A stretch of DNA of 35,251 nucleotides. Source: Paludibacteraceae bacterium (GTDB taxonomy: Bacteria > Bacteroidota > Bacteroidia > Bacteroidales > Paludibacteraceae). A model generated the notes under the pieces. That model searched no databases and had not been told where the DNA came from. It was given only the letters and a program-made list of their open reading frames with translations. Location: NCBI GenBank assembly GCA_017632345.1, contig JAGBRL010000063.1, positions 1-35,251 of the forward strand, in the 5' to 3' direction. Position 1 is the stretch's first letter. The number at the start of each line of letters is the position of its first letter. The translations under genes were made by a program, and so were the position numbers. Shown in pieces: positions 24,478-33,861 of this stretch.

Positions 24478-25077
24478 TCAATCGTCCAATCTTTCGTTAT
24501 ACTGATCGTCGTCGTACAAGTCTTCCTCGTCCATAAAATCATCAGGATCCATATAAGAGTCCAAGTCGTCGTTGTACAAATCGTCGTCGTACAAGTCCTC
24601 TTCGTCCATAAGATCCGGATCTATAAAATCAGGTTCCATATATGTTTCCAAGTCGCGCCGCTCCTTTTTCGTTGGGCGTCCAGTACCTCTGTCTCTCTGT
24701 CCAAAAGCGCTGTACCTGCTCATTTCCAGAATTTCAAACTGTTCAGGCGGAGTCACATTCTTCATAAACTTCGGCACCAGTTTCGCTCCCATTCGGTTTT
24801 CAGAAAGAGCCAGAACCTCAAACGAATAGACCACAGGCGGACGCTTGATCTGCACCACATCGCCGACCTTTACGTTGCGCGAAGCCTTTACACAACTGCC
24901 TTGCATCATCACCTTGCCCTTTTTGCAAGCGTCGGCGGCGATACTGCGTGTTTTGAACAGACGGACCGCCCAAAGCCACTTATCTATGCGAACCTCTGTC
25001 TTTTCCTCTTTTGCCATTACGTCTCTTTTTTTAAATAAACTCTGAAACAGTCTCGCAAAAAAACTTTCTTTTGCCAT
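24478..25077 (-). CDS. S4-domain RNA-binding protein (Hsp15-like) with acidic repeat tail
   Basis: 199 residues from ATG 25077, or 179 from the second in-frame ATG at 25017. The S4 domain (about 28-90: RIDKWLWAVRLFKTRSIAADACKKGKV as signature) is of the Hsp15/HslR kind, which binds stalled 50S subunits carrying peptidyl-tRNA. A basic segment follows (RDRGTGRPTKKERRD). The last 55 residues are almost all Asp/Glu/Tyr and contain two copies of MDEEDLYDDD 25 residues apart. The start region is also duplicated at DNA level. It lies 4 bases after pth, whose product hydrolyses peptidyl-tRNA, so the two functions fit together. Confidence 0.85.
   Translation of the reverse strand: MAKESFFARLFQSLFKKRDVMAKEEKTEVRIDKWLWAVRLFKTRSIAADACKKGKVMMQGSCVKASRNVKVGDVVQIKRPPVVYSFEVLALSENRMGAKLVPKFMKNVTPPEQFEILEMSRYSAFGQRDRGTGRPTKKERRDLETYMEPDFIDPDLMDEEDLYDDDLYNDDLDSYMDPDDFMDEEDLYDDDQYNERLDD
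24505..24610 (-). repeat. Direct repeat of 31 bp, 75 bp apart, in the acidic tail of the S4 protein
   Basis: Bases 24505-24535 and 24580-24610 agree at 29 of 31 positions. Both encode MDEEDLYDDD. The 75-base offset keeps the frame. Confidence 0.85.
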
Positions 25078-25090
25078 AATGTCACTTTTT
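25007..25090 (-). repeat. Direct repeat of 24 bp around the two possible start codons of the S4 protein
   Basis: Bases 25007-25030 and 25067-25090 agree at 21 of 24 positions and lie exactly 60 bases apart. Each contains an ATG opening the peptide MAKE in the same frame, so the gene has two equivalent-looking starts. Confidence 0.8.
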
Positions 25091-25645
25091 GTTGAACTGC
25101 GTCATAGTGCGTTCCAGCCCTGCAAGGCAGAAACTTTTTATCATTTCCTGCGCAATCTCGATGCGTTCCGTCAGCGCGCTTTGTTCCTCTTCCGAGAAGC
25201 GACCAAGCACATACTCAACCTGCATGCCCTTAGGATAATTGTTTCCTATGCCGAAGCGTAGGCGCGAGTACTTTTCCGTGCCGAGCAGTTCCTGAATATT
25301 CTTCAGCCCATTATGCCCTGCCGCGCTGCCGCTGCCCTTCATACGCAAAGAGCCGAACGGGATAGCGAGGTCATCAACGATCACCAGAAGATTTTCTACC
25401 GGGATATTCTCTTTCTGCAACCAGTAACGCACCGCATTACCGCTAAGGTTCATATAAGTGTTGGGCTTCAGCAGCACAAGGGATTTGTTTTTCACGCGGC
25501 ATTCGGCAGTTGCGCCGTACCTGCCTTCAGAAAAAACAAGATTGGACGCTTTCGCAAAAGCGTCCAATACCATGAATCCTATGTTGTGTCTGGTCTGCTC
25601 GTATTCCGAGCCGATGTTGCCCAAACCGACAATAAGATATTTCAT
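25082..25645 (-). CDS. pth: Peptidyl-tRNA hydrolase
   Basis: 187 residues. The enzyme frees tRNA from peptidyl-tRNA released during translation. The family start [22 protein letters not shown] contains the conserved Asn and the catalytic His20. Other marks are [31 protein letters not shown] and GHNGLKNI. It is second in the rplY operon, 24 bases after rplY. Confidence 0.96.
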   Translation of the reverse strand: MKYLIVGLGNIGSEYEQTRHNIGFMVLDAFAKASNLVFSEGRYGATAECRVKNKSLVLLKPNTYMNLSGNAVRYWLQKENIPVENLLVIVDDLAIPFGSLRMKGSGSAAGHNGLKNIQELLGTEKYSRLRFGIGNNYPKGMQVEYVLGRFSEEEQSALTERIEIAQEMIKSFCLAGLERTMTQFNKK

Positions 25646-25669
25646 TCTTTCAATCTTTAGTTAGAGGAA

Positions 25670-26242
25670 TTAACCCTGCTGCTGCATTTTACCTCTTGCT
25701 GCTCTTGTCAACTTAACAGCCGCAACAACGTTGTTAGGGTTGTTCAAGATTTCCAAACCGTCGAAAGACAAAGCGCCAACCTGAATAGTCTTGCCCAACG
25801 CCAAGTTTTCTACGTTCACAACCAAGTTTTCAGGGATTGCAGTGTAAGCAGCCTTTACCTTAAGGTAACGCATTTCCTGAGAAAGTTTACCCCCCATCTT
25901 AACACCTTCTGCAAGACCAACCAACTTAACTGGCACGTTCATTGCAACTGGTTTGTCTGTGAACACTTCCAAGAAGTCAATGTGAAGAACTCTGTCTGAC
26001 ACTGGGTGGAACTGAAGATCCTTAACGATAGCGTTAGCCTTCTTTCCGCCGATAGTCAATTCTACCAAGAAGATTTCTGGAGTGAAGATCAACTTACGTA
26101 CGTCACCTTCAGCCACAGTGAAATGAGTCACTTCTGAACCGCCGTAAAGAACGCATGGAATAGTTCCGTTAACTCTGTCTGCCTTAGTAGCTTTCTTGCC
26201 CAACTGCTCACGAGCAGTTCCGTTCAATGCAAATGTTTTCAT
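25670..26242 (-). CDS. rplY: 50S ribosomal protein L25 (Ctc/TL5 form)
   Basis: 190 residues: the N-terminal L25 5S-rRNA-binding domain (about 1-92, from LNGTAREQLGKKATKADR) plus the C-terminal TL5/CTC beta domain (about 100-180). Ctc-type L25 binds 5S rRNA in the large subunit and is stress-linked in some bacteria. It heads the rplY-pth-S4-DUF4924 operon under a strong consensus promoter. Confidence 0.95.
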   Translation of the reverse strand: MKTFALNGTAREQLGKKATKADRVNGTIPCVLYGGSEVTHFTVAEGDVRKLIFTPEIFLVELTIGGKKANAIVKDLQFHPVSDRVLHIDFLEVFTDKPVAMNVPVKLVGLAEGVKMGGKLSQEMRYLKVKAAYTAIPENLVVNVENLALGKTIQVGALSFDGLEILNNPNNVVAAVKLTRAARGKMQQQG

Positions 26243-26333
26243 TTGATAAAAAATAAATTTGTGTTACTCAAAATTAAGTGATGCTTAATTTCCCATCACA
26301 CTCTCAAAGTCCTTCCGAACCAGAAAAGCGGTG

Positions 26334-26364
26334 CAAAGGTAATGTTTTTTTTTGATTATGCAAA
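26334..26364 (-). promoter_or_regulatory. Promoter of the rplY operon
   Basis: Minus-strand TACCTTTG (26334-26341) and TTTG (26361-26364), 19 bases apart, match the Bacteroidota consensus exactly, as expected for a ribosomal protein operon. Confidence 0.8.
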
Positions 26365-26483
26365 TACGGAGAGGCACTTTAATTAAAATCTGTTATTTTT
26401 GTTCTCACCACAAAGAAAACGAAAAAAATCACCTTTTGGGCAAAAAAAATCATTTCGCATCACTTAATTATCAATCATTTATA

Positions 26484-26491
26484 TATATTTG
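26484..26491 (+). promoter_or_regulatory. -7 box of the rhamnogalacturonan lyase gene
   Basis: TATATTTG fits TAnnTTTG and lies 45 bases upstream of the ATG. The -33 position has only TTTC. Confidence 0.5.
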
Positions 26492-26536
26492 CAACCGACG
26501 ATAGAATAGAACTTTATTTCTAAATCATATATTATC

Positions 26537-28969
26537 ATGAGAAACCGATTTTTCACATTCCTGTCAGTTGTCGCTATTTTTGTATTATGCACTACTGACC
26601 TTTTTGCAGCAGACCAGTCGAGAGGCTTGTGGGCCTGCAATAACATAAAAGGGAACGGTGTGTTCGTCAGCTGGCGAATGAGGGCTACGGACGCGCCTAA
26701 GTCAACCACTTACAAACTTTATGCCAACGGCAATCTTGTATCAACTTTGACTGACCGCACTAACGTGACGCTCGACAAGTCGTACGCCAACGCGACCTTC
26801 TCGCTCGAAGTGCTGGACGCGTCCGGAAACGTCATCGACTCTCAAGAGGGCGTGAAGTGCAAAGGAAACTTCTTTCACCACATCAAGCTTACTCGTCCGG
26901 CTAACTACCGAATGCCAGACGGCACCGAGGTTGATTACCACCCTAACGACGGCTCTGCTTACGACATGGACGGCGACGGCGAGCAGGAACTAATCTTTGT
27001 GTGGGCACCTTCTAACATCGGAGCAGAAGCTAAACAAACCGCTCCGGGCATCTTGGAATGCTACAAGCTGAACGGGACCCGTCTATGGAGCATAGACTTC
27101 GGGCCTAACGTGCTTGTGGGCTGCCGCTTCTCTTTCCTCTGCTACGACTTCGATGGAGACGGCAAAGGCGAGGTCATTGCAAGGACTGCGCAAGGCTGCA
27201 AAGATGGCTCTGGAAATTTCTTGCAGAAAGGTGCCGCTCAGGGAGCAAACCATTATGCTTCGTCGGTAACAAACGGGGTCATCACTAACGGCGGAAAAGA
27301 GTGGATAACTTGCTTCGACGGTGTATCTGGAAAGGAGCTGGCCACTATCGACTACTGGCCTACATTTAATATAAAAAGCAATTGGGACGACCGTCCTGGA
27401 AGGTCGGACGGCGCAGACTACGGACATCGAGGCAACTGGCTGAAAAGCTGCGTCGCTTTTCTTGACGTGAACGGCAAACCTACGCCGTGCGCCGTGACTA
27501 ACCGAGGCATCTACACATACTCATACGCTTCGGCGATACATTGGGACGGCAATAATCTGAACGTCTTATGGAAACACACCTCAGATGTTGCCGGGCAAGG
27601 CATCTACGGAGAGGGTGCGCACAGCATAACTTGCGGCGACGTGGATAACGACGGCTTTGACGAAATCATAGTCGGAACAGCCGCTCTCGACCACGACGGC
27701 AAACTGCTCTGGAGAACCGGCCTGAAGCATGGCGACGCAACTCACCTCGGAGAGTTTGACCCAAGCAACGAAGGCATGGAGTATTTCACCGTAATGGAAG
27801 AGACCTCCGTTGCGTACGACGCTGTTATGCTCGACGCCAGGACAGGACGTGTCATCACCAGCAAGGCTCAGACTGGAGGAGACACCGGACGCGGATTGAT
27901 ACTTGACTGCGACGACAAGCACGACGGTGCCGAATTTATTGAGATCAGCGACGCTAACTTGATGGACTGCAAAGGAAACCCTATCGCGCCTTGGCACGTC
28001 GGAACAACTACCAGCAGCTCTATTAACTACCGTGTCTATTGGGACGGCGACCTGCTTGAAGAGTACCACGACCGACAGCACGTGGACAAATGGGACAGCA
28101 ACGGATTGTCTTGGGGCAGACTTATTACAATCTGGCAGCACGGATACGGTGCCAACACTAATAACGGAACTAAATACAACCCTACTCTGCAGTGCGACCT
28201 GATTGGCGACTGGCGCGAAGAGATTGTTTACTGGGGTGTTGACGATAACAGCAACTACTATCTGACCATATTCCACAGCACCGACGAAAGCCAGTACAAA
28301 CTGCCTTGGCTCAGAGACGACCACACTTACGACATGGCCATCGCTTGGCAGCACTGCGGTTACAACCAGCCTCCGCATCTCGGCTACAGCCCTGTGGAAT
28401 ATTACAAAAAACTGAGTCAGGCCCTCCCTGCCGCAACTCTTACAAAACATGGCTCCGGCCCTAGCAAACAGACCGTGAAGCAGGGCGAAGCTATCGAAGA
28501 GTTCTCTTATACTTGGGAAAACGCAGAGACGGTCACTGTTTCCGGGCTGCCTAACGGCGTTTCCGCAAACATCAACATAGCCGAAAAAAGCGTGTATTTC
28601 AGCGGAACTGCCAACGACGAGCCGGGCGAGTATAATTTCACTGTCACCACTGTGGGCAATGACGAAAACGTGTCTAAATCCGGTTCGTTCACCATCGAGC
28701 CTGCCGAAGAGCCTACTCATGCTGCAAATGAAGCGTCGGAACTCTTCTGCATCTCTCCAAATCCGATGTCTCAGCACACTACTGTCCAATTTGCGGGAAA
28801 GACAAGTTTTTCTTGGAGTTTGCACGACATGAACGGCTCCGTGATGCAGAAAGGCTCAGGAGACTCAGACAGGTTCGTCCTGAAACGCAAAAATTTGTCC
28901 GCCGGAATGTATCTGCTGATTATCTCCGCCGAAGGCAAATCTTACGAAGAGAGACTTATTGTGAAATAG
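26537..28969 (+). CDS. Secreted rhamnogalacturonan lyase, polysaccharide lyase family 11
   Basis: 810 residues with a signal peptide (cut near LFA-24). The PL11 propeller (about 27-630) opens with [20 protein letters not shown]. It holds calcium-binding loops [18 protein letters not shown] and DVDNDGFDE. The C-terminal core motif is [17 protein letters not shown]11 enzymes split the rhamnose-galacturonate backbone of rhamnogalacturonan I by beta-elimination. An Ig-like module (about 640-725) follows. The last 76 residues (from [18 protein letters not shown] to [20 protein letters not shown]) are a type A T9SS sorting domain. It is a single-gene unit with a strong terminator and no SusC/SusD partners. 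Confidence 0.95.
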   Translation: MRNRFFTFLSVVAIFVLCTTDLFAADQSRGLWACNNIKGNGVFVSWRMRATDAPKSTTYKLYANGNLVSTLTDRTNVTLDKSYANATFSLEVLDASGNVIDSQEGVKCKGNFFHHIKLTRPANYRMPDGTEVDYHPNDGSAYDMDGDGEQELIFVWAPSNIGAEAKQTAPGILECYKLNGTRLWSIDFGPNVLVGCRFSFLCYDFDGDGKGEVIARTAQGCKDGSGNFLQKGAAQGANHYASSVTNGVITNGGKEWITCFDGVSGKELATIDYWPTFNIKSNWDDRPGRSDGADYGHRGNWLKSCVAFLDVNGKPTPCAVTNRGIYTYSYASAIHWDGNNLNVLWKHTSDVAGQGIYGEGAHSITCGDVDNDGFDEIIVGTAALDHDGKLLWRTGLKHGDATHLGEFDPSNEGMEYFTVMEETSVAYDAVMLDARTGRVITSKAQTGGDTGRGLILDCDDKHDGAEFIEISDANLMDCKGNPIAPWHVGTTTSSSINYRVYWDGDLLEEYHDRQHVDKWDSNGLSWGRLITIWQHGYGANTNNGTKYNPTLQCDLIGDWREEIVYWGVDDNSNYYLTIFHSTDESQYKLPWLRDDHTYDMAIAWQHCGYNQPPHLGYSPVEYYKKLSQALPAATLTKHGSGPSKQTVKQGEAIEEFSYTWENAETVTVSGLPNGVSANINIAEKSVYFSGTANDEPGEYNFTVTTVGNDENVSKSGSFTIEPAEEPTHAANEASELFCISPNPMSQHTTVQFAGKTSFSWSLHDMNGSVMQKGSGDSDRFVLKRKNLSAGMYLLIISAEGKSYEERLIVK

Positions 28970-28998
28970 AGCCAACACAACAAATTACAAATACACAT

Positions 28999-29034
28999 AA
29001 AGGTTCGGAACTGAGCTTTAAGTTCCGAACCTTT
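28999..29034 (+). terminator. Intrinsic terminator of the rhamnogalacturonan lyase gene
   Basis: AAAGGTTCGGAACT (28999-29012) and its reverse complement (29021-29034) form a 14-bp stem with an 8-base loop, followed by TATTTTT. Confidence 0.9.
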
Positions 29035-29061
29035 TATTTTTCCACAAAAACAAATTACATC

Positions 29062-29092
29062 TTGCTTCTATTCTTTCTTTATGTTAATTTTG
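29062..29092 (+). promoter_or_regulatory. Promoter of hisB
   Basis: TTG (29062-29064) and TAATTTTG (29085-29092), 20 bases apart, fit the Bacteroidota consensus, ending 23 bases before the ATG. Confidence 0.6.
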
Positions 29093-29115
29093 CACACATT
29101 AAAATCATACTGAAT

Positions 29116-30246
29116 ATGTTAAAACTCGCTTTATTTATAGACCGAGACGGAACAATTATAGAAGAGCCGCCGGTTACGTTTCAAGTTGACAATCTTGAGC
29201 AGATGGTGTTCTTGCCAAATGTGATTCGCAGTCTGAATTTCATTAAAAGCAAACTTGACTTTGAACTTGTGATGGTGACAAACCAGGACGGGCTTGGCAC
29301 TCCTGCTAATCCGCAAGAGAATTTTGACATTGTGCAAGGGAAAATGCTGCAGGTGCTGGAAGGCGAAGGTGTAACTTTTGACAAGATATTCATCGACAAA
29401 TCTTATCCGGAGGATAACTTGCCTACGCGCAAACCTGGCACTGCAATGCTTACCGAATACATGGACGGCAGTTACGACATGACTCGCTCCTTCGTCATCG
29501 GAGACCGTATCACTGATGTGCTGCTTGCCAAAAACTTGGGCTGCAAGGCTATCTTGCTGATGGAGCAGGACAAGGCTGAAGAACTGCTGAAAGAGAACGA
29601 CTGCGAAGCCTCTTGCCTTATGGTCACAACCGACTGGAACAAAGTCACAGAAAGACTGTTTGCGGAGACTCGCATCGGCTCTGTAAAAAGGACTACAAAG
29701 GAGACCGACATCTTTGTGGAGATTGACCTCGACGGCTCCGGAACTTGCAAGATTGACACCGGTCTGAAGTTCTTTGACCACATGTTGGAGCAAATAGGAA
29801 AACACTCTGGCTGCAACCTTACAATAAAGGTGAACGGCGACCTTGAGGTGGACGAGCACCATACTATTGAGGACACCGCAATCGCGCTAGGAGAGGCTAT
29901 ATACATGGCGCTAGGAAGCAAACGCGGAATTGAACGATACGGATACTGCCTGCCTATGGACGACTGTCTTTGCAGCGTAGCGCTCGACTTCGGCGGAAGG
30001 CCTTGGCTGGTGTGGGACGCTAAATTCACACGCGAGTATGTGGGCGATATGCCTACCGAGATGTTCCTGCACTTCTTCAAATCGCTCAGCGACGCCGCCA
30101 AAATGAATCTGAACATCAAGGCGGAAGGTGATAACGAACACCACAAAATCGAGGGCATCTTCAAGGCTTTGGCTCGCGCCATAAAGATGGCCGTGAAGCG
30201 AGACATTTACAAATATGAATTGCCAAGCACAAAAGGCGTGCTGTAA
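29116..30246 (+). CDS. hisB: Bifunctional histidinol-phosphatase / imidazoleglycerol-phosphate dehydratase
   Basis: 376 residues from the ATG at 29116. An open frame upstream exists but adds unrelated residues crossing the terminator of the previous gene. The N-terminal HAD phosphatase (1-165) has FIDRDGTII with Asp9 and Asp11, and [17 protein letters not shown] near its end. The C-terminal dehydratase (about 180-376) has the two metal-binding motifs [16 protein letters not shown] and [17 protein letters not shown]. It catalyses the sixth and eighth steps of histidine synthesis. No other his gene is in the window, so hisB stands apart here. Confidence 0.96.
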   Translation: MLKLALFIDRDGTIIEEPPVTFQVDNLEQMVFLPNVIRSLNFIKSKLDFELVMVTNQDGLGTPANPQENFDIVQGKMLQVLEGEGVTFDKIFIDKSYPEDNLPTRKPGTAMLTEYMDGSYDMTRSFVIGDRITDVLLAKNLGCKAILLMEQDKAEELLKENDCEASCLMVTTDWNKVTERLFAETRIGSVKRTTKETDIFVEIDLDGSGTCKIDTGLKFFDHMLEQIGKHSGCNLTIKVNGDLEVDEHHTIEDTAIALGEAIYMALGSKRGIERYGYCLPMDDCLCSVALDFGGRPWLVWDAKFTREYVGDMPTEMFLHFFKSLSDAAKMNLNIKAEGDNEHHKIEGIFKALARAIKMAVKRDIYKYELPSTKGVL

Positions 30247-30264
30247 TTTTTTTCACATACATAA

Positions 30265-30308
30265 GGAGGCGAGACGGACTTGCTCCTGTCTCTCCTCCGT
30301 TTTATTTT
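30265..30308 (+). terminator. Intrinsic terminator of hisB
   Basis: GGAGG-C-GAGAC (30265-30275) pairs with GTCTC-T-CCTCC (30288-30298), two 5-bp segments around one mismatch, followed by GTTTTATTTT. It separates hisB from the arginase-like gene. Confidence 0.8.
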
Positions 30309-30344
30309 GCAATTCTGGAAAACAACAAGAAACTATAGTGAACG

Positions 30345-31457
30345 ATGGACATCAACAATTATTTCGACAAATACGAAAACAGAGGCAACCCTTTCAACTT
30401 TGCCAGTCCGGGAGAGTCTTTGGGCGATAATTTGCACGATGACAATTACAACGTGGCTATTATTGGCGTGAAGCACGAAATGCCCGGTACCGGCAACGCA
30501 GGCTCCGCGCTTGCTCCCGACGAAATACGAAAGTTTCTGTACCCTCTCTGCTTCAACTCTAACAATCTAAAAATCTCTGATTTAGGCAATATCAAAAATG
30601 GCATATCAGAAGAGGACACTTTCTGCGCTTTAAAAGATATTATAGAGGATTTGTCTAAAAAAGGCATCATCACCATCGTTATAGGAGGCACTCAGAATCT
30701 TACCGTCCCTATATTCGAAGGTTTGGAAAGGAACGGAGCAGACCTTAATCTGCTTGTGCTTGACGATAAAATTGACCTGAGTTACGACTTAAACAAATTC
30801 GACTCAAGAACCTTTCTTAATAAACTGATAAACAAAGAGTTGCTTTACAGACTTGAAATTATAGGCAATCAAAACTATTTATGTTCCAAGTCTCAGTTTG
30901 CAATGCTTAAGGAGAGAGGATTTTTTGAAACTCGCCTTGGCGAACTGCGCGAAAATCTTACTTTGGCGGAGCCTCTGTGCAGAGACTGCGACATCTTCTC
31001 GATGGATATGTCTGCAATCAAACAGTGCGACGCGCCTGCTGTTGGTTATCCGTCACCAAACGGAATCTTGGCTGAAGAGGCTTGCAAACTCGCTCACTTC
31101 GCAGGGTTCAGCGACAGAATTTCTGTGTTCGGACTATTTAACATGAATCCGTATTTTGACCAGAACGGAACTACAGCCGCTTTGGCAGCTCAGATTATCT
31201 GGCACTTTATCGAAGGGCTTGACAACAGGTACGGCGACTACCCTATCGCCAATCTGTCTGAATATCAAAAATTTATAATTCCTGATATGGTTGGCGACAT
31301 GGACCGTGTGTTTTACCGCAACAGACGCAACAACAGATGGTGGACTGAAATCCCCACAAAAAGAGGATTGCAAGTTTTCTCCTGCTCTGAAGAGGACTAC
31401 ACCGCCGCAATAGAAAATCAGATGCCTAAAATCTGGCTGAAATATTTCATGAGATAA
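30345..31457 (+). CDS. Arginase/formimidoylglutamase-fold protein with degenerate metal site
   Basis: 370 residues, ureohydrolase fold. The core motifs are in the right places but altered. GGTQ (114-117) has Gln117 where the family has His. DDKID (140-144) has Lys142 in place of the second His. SMDMSAIKQCDAP (219-231) keeps Asp221 but has Ser223 in place of the next Asp. Three of six manganese ligands are therefore missing, so ordinary arginase, agmatinase or formimidoylglutamase activity is unlikely. Its role may be structural or regulatory. The N-terminus GVKHEMPGTGNAGSALAPDEIRK follows the family pattern. A terminator separates it from hisB, so it is not clearly co-transcribed. Confidence 0.8.
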   Translation: MDINNYFDKYENRGNPFNFASPGESLGDNLHDDNYNVAIIGVKHEMPGTGNAGSALAPDEIRKFLYPLCFNSNNLKISDLGNIKNGISEEDTFCALKDIIEDLSKKGIITIVIGGTQNLTVPIFEGLERNGADLNLLVLDDKIDLSYDLNKFDSRTFLNKLINKELLYRLEIIGNQNYLCSKSQFAMLKERGFFETRLGELRENLTLAEPLCRDCDIFSMDMSAIKQCDAPAVGYPSPNGILAEEACKLAHFAGFSDRISVFGLFNMNPYFDQNGTTAALAAQIIWHFIEGLDNRYGDYPIANLSEYQKFIIPDMVGDMDRVFYRNRRNNRWWTEIPTKRGLQVFSCSEEDYTAAIENQMPKIWLKYFMR

Positions 31458-31475
31458 AAGTCCGACTAAAAAAAC

Positions 31476-31511
31476 AAATACCAGAGTGACCTGAAAATCG
31501 CTCTGGTATTT
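31476..31511. terminator. Bidirectional terminator between converging genes
   Basis: AAATACCAGAG (31476-31486) and CTCTGGTATTT (31501-31511) form an 11-bp stem with a 14-base loop and T-runs on both strands. It can serve the arginase-like gene (plus) and the GH44 gene (minus). Confidence 0.88.
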
Positions 31512-31515
31512 TTTT

Positions 31516-33408
31516 CTATCGCTTCAGCACCGTGAATGTTTTGGTAACATTATTGTCTGAAACGGCGCATACATAATACCCCTGCGGCAAATGCGCTATG
31601 TCCAGCGACACATCTGCCGCATCACACACTTTTGTCAACAGAGGCTTTCCGTCTGACGAAATAATCTGTATCACAGATTTCTCTTTCGCGCCAGACACAT
31701 ATATTACGTTATCAGTCAACGTAGGCCATACCCTAAGCTGATCCGGCTCATTGCGTTCTATGCTGTTTTCCTCGCCCCGCCTGCTCAGCAAAACGGTTGT
31801 AGTAGATAACGGAGGCAACAAGACAGACGCCTTGCCGTTGACGAAAGTCACAACACGCTCTTTCAGAGCATTTACAGAGTGCGACACAAACGTCTCATCC
31901 GCCGGCAAGTCCGAAAGTTCCAATGCCCGATAGTCTCCATCCAGCAACTCAAAATTGTGCAAGTCAATTTCCACTTCGGCAGACTCTGTCAAGTCCCTGT
32001 TAATCAGCAGCACGCTTAGAGAGTCCTTCTCCTCATTTACTGTGGCATGCACAGAAACCAACGAATCGTTAGACGACGAGGCATCAAGATAATACGGCTT
32101 ATTATAACGAGCAAATAGATGGAGAGTCTCCCACATCCCGGCCTTCCATCTCCACGGCGAGAAAACCTCGACCTTTCGCTTCATAAACTCACCTATAGTG
32201 GAGCCGTACCATATACTGTTGATATTCGCATCCTTAGACTCGATGCCAGTCTCTGTAATTCCCACGCCCCTCACCTCGTTCATATACTTCAACATCCAGT
32301 CTTGACATCGTTTCAGGACAAACTCCTTAGTAACGCTATTGTCCCACTTCCCACTAATCTTCTTCACCCCATTGGCCTGAGGATAATCATACGTTTCGTC
32401 AAAATAGATTCTATGACACTGAACAACCTCAGAATCAGAAAGTTTACTCGGATAAAAATGCAATGCGAAAACATCCAGTAGTTTCATTCCGCACAAAGCC
32501 TCCTCTTCCGCAATCCTTTTTATAAAATATTCTATCCAAGTATAATACACTCCATCTTTCGTGACACCTTTCCCGTCCGAACCCACATACCACTGCCACT
32601 CGTTGCACGTTATAGGCCCCACCAGTTTTATCTCCGGCCACTTGCTTTTCGCCGCCTTCGCCACACTGACGTATTTGTCAATAAACTCATCAGCGCTCAC
32701 AGGCTCTTTTTGCACATCATCATGAGTGCCGTGCCATATTTCAGGCTCATTATCCATCGCCCAATAAAGAACTTTAGAACGGTCAAATCCCAGTCCGCCC
32801 TCGCCAAACCAATGGTCCAGAATCCCCACGGTCGAGTCTGCAGGCCAAGGCATCAGATAAGAGTCCGGGTCGCCATCCGTCAACGCTGTTTCCCCATCGT
32901 CCGGATTAGGCACAGAACCAGAGCCAGCCACATTCTGATCCGTATTCAGCCACTTTTTGTCATGATTGACATACCAATCCCAGTCTTTGAAATTATTCGC
33001 CTCCGTTTCCGCTACCAGCCCCAACAGCTGAAACCCGTACATAGTCTGCACCTGAGGCGCAATCTCCTGAATCAAGCCCAACTCATAATCCCAGTCGTGC
33101 GGCTCAACATTGTTGTACCAGTCCGGATGGCTCGACAAATGGCGCCGATAGTTATATTTGGTCAAATTATTTCCGCCGTTCTCTCTCAAGAAGGCGACGC
33201 CCGACTCGTTTATGCGAGTCCAATCCTCCGCCGTTGTCGCCTTCGTCGAATCCTCGCTCGTCGAATTGTTTTTTCCGTAAATATAAGGAGACACCTTATG
33301 AGTTGTTCCATTTCCGTCTATAGAAATCGAAACGGACGCCGCATTCAGCACAACCGTTCCGCAAATAGAAACAACACCTGCCAAAAAAAATTTGTAATAA
33401 TTCATCAT
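31516..33408 (-). CDS. Secreted GH44 endo-beta-1,4-glucanase / xyloglucanase
   Basis: 630 residues from the ATG at 33406-33408, which starts a signal peptide (hydrophobic 7-22, cut near LNA-23). The GH44 domain (about 28-540) opens with the signature KVSPYIYGKNNS (38-49). It carries the likely acid/base Glu221 in AMDNEPEIW and the likely nucleophile Glu386 in GVGITETGIE. GH44 enzymes attack xyloglucan, carboxymethyl cellulose and glucomannan. A beta domain follows the barrel. The last 75 residues (LRVWPTLTDNVIYVSG ... LPQGYYVCAVSDNNVTKTF) are a type A T9SS sorting tail. It has its own promoter and shares a terminator with the converging gene. Confidence 0.9.
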   Translation of the reverse strand: MMNYYKFFLAGVVSICGTVVLNAASVSISIDGNGTTHKVSPYIYGKNNSTSEDSTKATTAEDWTRINESGVAFLRENGGNNLTKYNYRRHLSSHPDWYNNVEPHDWDYELGLIQEIAPQVQTMYGFQLLGLVAETEANNFKDWDWYVNHDKKWLNTDQNVAGSGSVPNPDDGETALTDGDPDSYLMPWPADSTVGILDHWFGEGGLGFDRSKVLYWAMDNEPEIWHGTHDDVQKEPVSADEFIDKYVSVAKAAKSKWPEIKLVGPITCNEWQWYVGSDGKGVTKDGVYYTWIEYFIKRIAEEEALCGMKLLDVFALHFYPSKLSDSEVVQCHRIYFDETYDYPQANGVKKISGKWDNSVTKEFVLKRCQDWMLKYMNEVRGVGITETGIESKDANINSIWYGSTIGEFMKRKVEVFSPWRWKAGMWETLHLFARYNKPYYLDASSSNDSLVSVHATVNEEKDSLSVLLINRDLTESAEVEIDLHNFELLDGDYRALELSDLPADETFVSHSVNALKERVVTFVNGKASVLLPPLSTTTVLLSRRGEENSIERNEPDQLRVWPTLTDNVIYVSGAKEKSVIQIISSDGKPLLTKVCDAADVSLDIAHLPQGYYVCAVSDNNVTKTFTVLKR

Positions 33409-33861
33409 CTTAAAACTTTTAATCAGAAAGCCCCAACAAGCCAAAAACTTGCAGAAACAGCTTCTGTAAATTACGTTTGTAGTTTTATATTCTAAAGGCA
33501 ACTTTTATAAATTATGTTCTGAAAATCTGTTTCGTACGCTTTTGAAATCAGTTCTATAATAAGCCTTAAAAACAAAAGACTCTCAAAACGATATGAAATC
33601 TGTAAAATAGCCTAAATAGTCTGCCTCGCAAATATACTTCACAAAATTCACAAATCCAAACTTGTTGAAATATCTAAATCTTCATGGCCATGCGCAGTTT
33701 TATTGTCAAAGCAAAAAACATATAACATTTAAAACGACACCTTATATTTTGCAGTTTTAGGAATTGCCGCAACAAAAAATCTGCCTCGCTCTTTTTTTTT
33801 ATCAAAAAAAAGTTATATCTTGAGGCACATTTTCCTTTTGTTTAATTTAAAATTCAAGCCT
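33409..33861. other. Divergent intergenic region between the GH44 and LRR genes
   Basis: About 450 A+T-rich bases. The GH44 promoter (33629-33660) leaves a leader of about 215 bases with no clear terminator. On the plus strand I see no exact -7 box; TATCTTGA (33813-33820) is the nearest candidate. No gene is visible. Confidence 0.5.
33629..33660 (-). promoter_or_regulatory. Promoter of the GH44 gene
   Basis: Minus-strand TATATTTG (33629-33636) and TTTG (33657-33660) are 20 bases apart. As at 8016-8045, the sequence directly after the -7 box is CGAGGC. Confidence 0.7.

Noticed and set aside
27581..28825. A 414-codon minus-strand frame opposite the rhamnogalacturonan lyase gene.
   Set aside because: It is the mirror of a strong PL11 coding sequence and has no recognisable domain.
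28813..29115. Upstream extension of hisB by 101 codons.
   Set aside because: It would start inside the previous gene and cross that gene's terminator; FIDRDGT is the normal start of the phosphatase domain.
30263..30270. AAGGAGG as a strong Shine-Dalgarno site before a hidden gene.
   Set aside because: No start codon with a usable frame follows, and the bases form the left arm of the hisB terminator.
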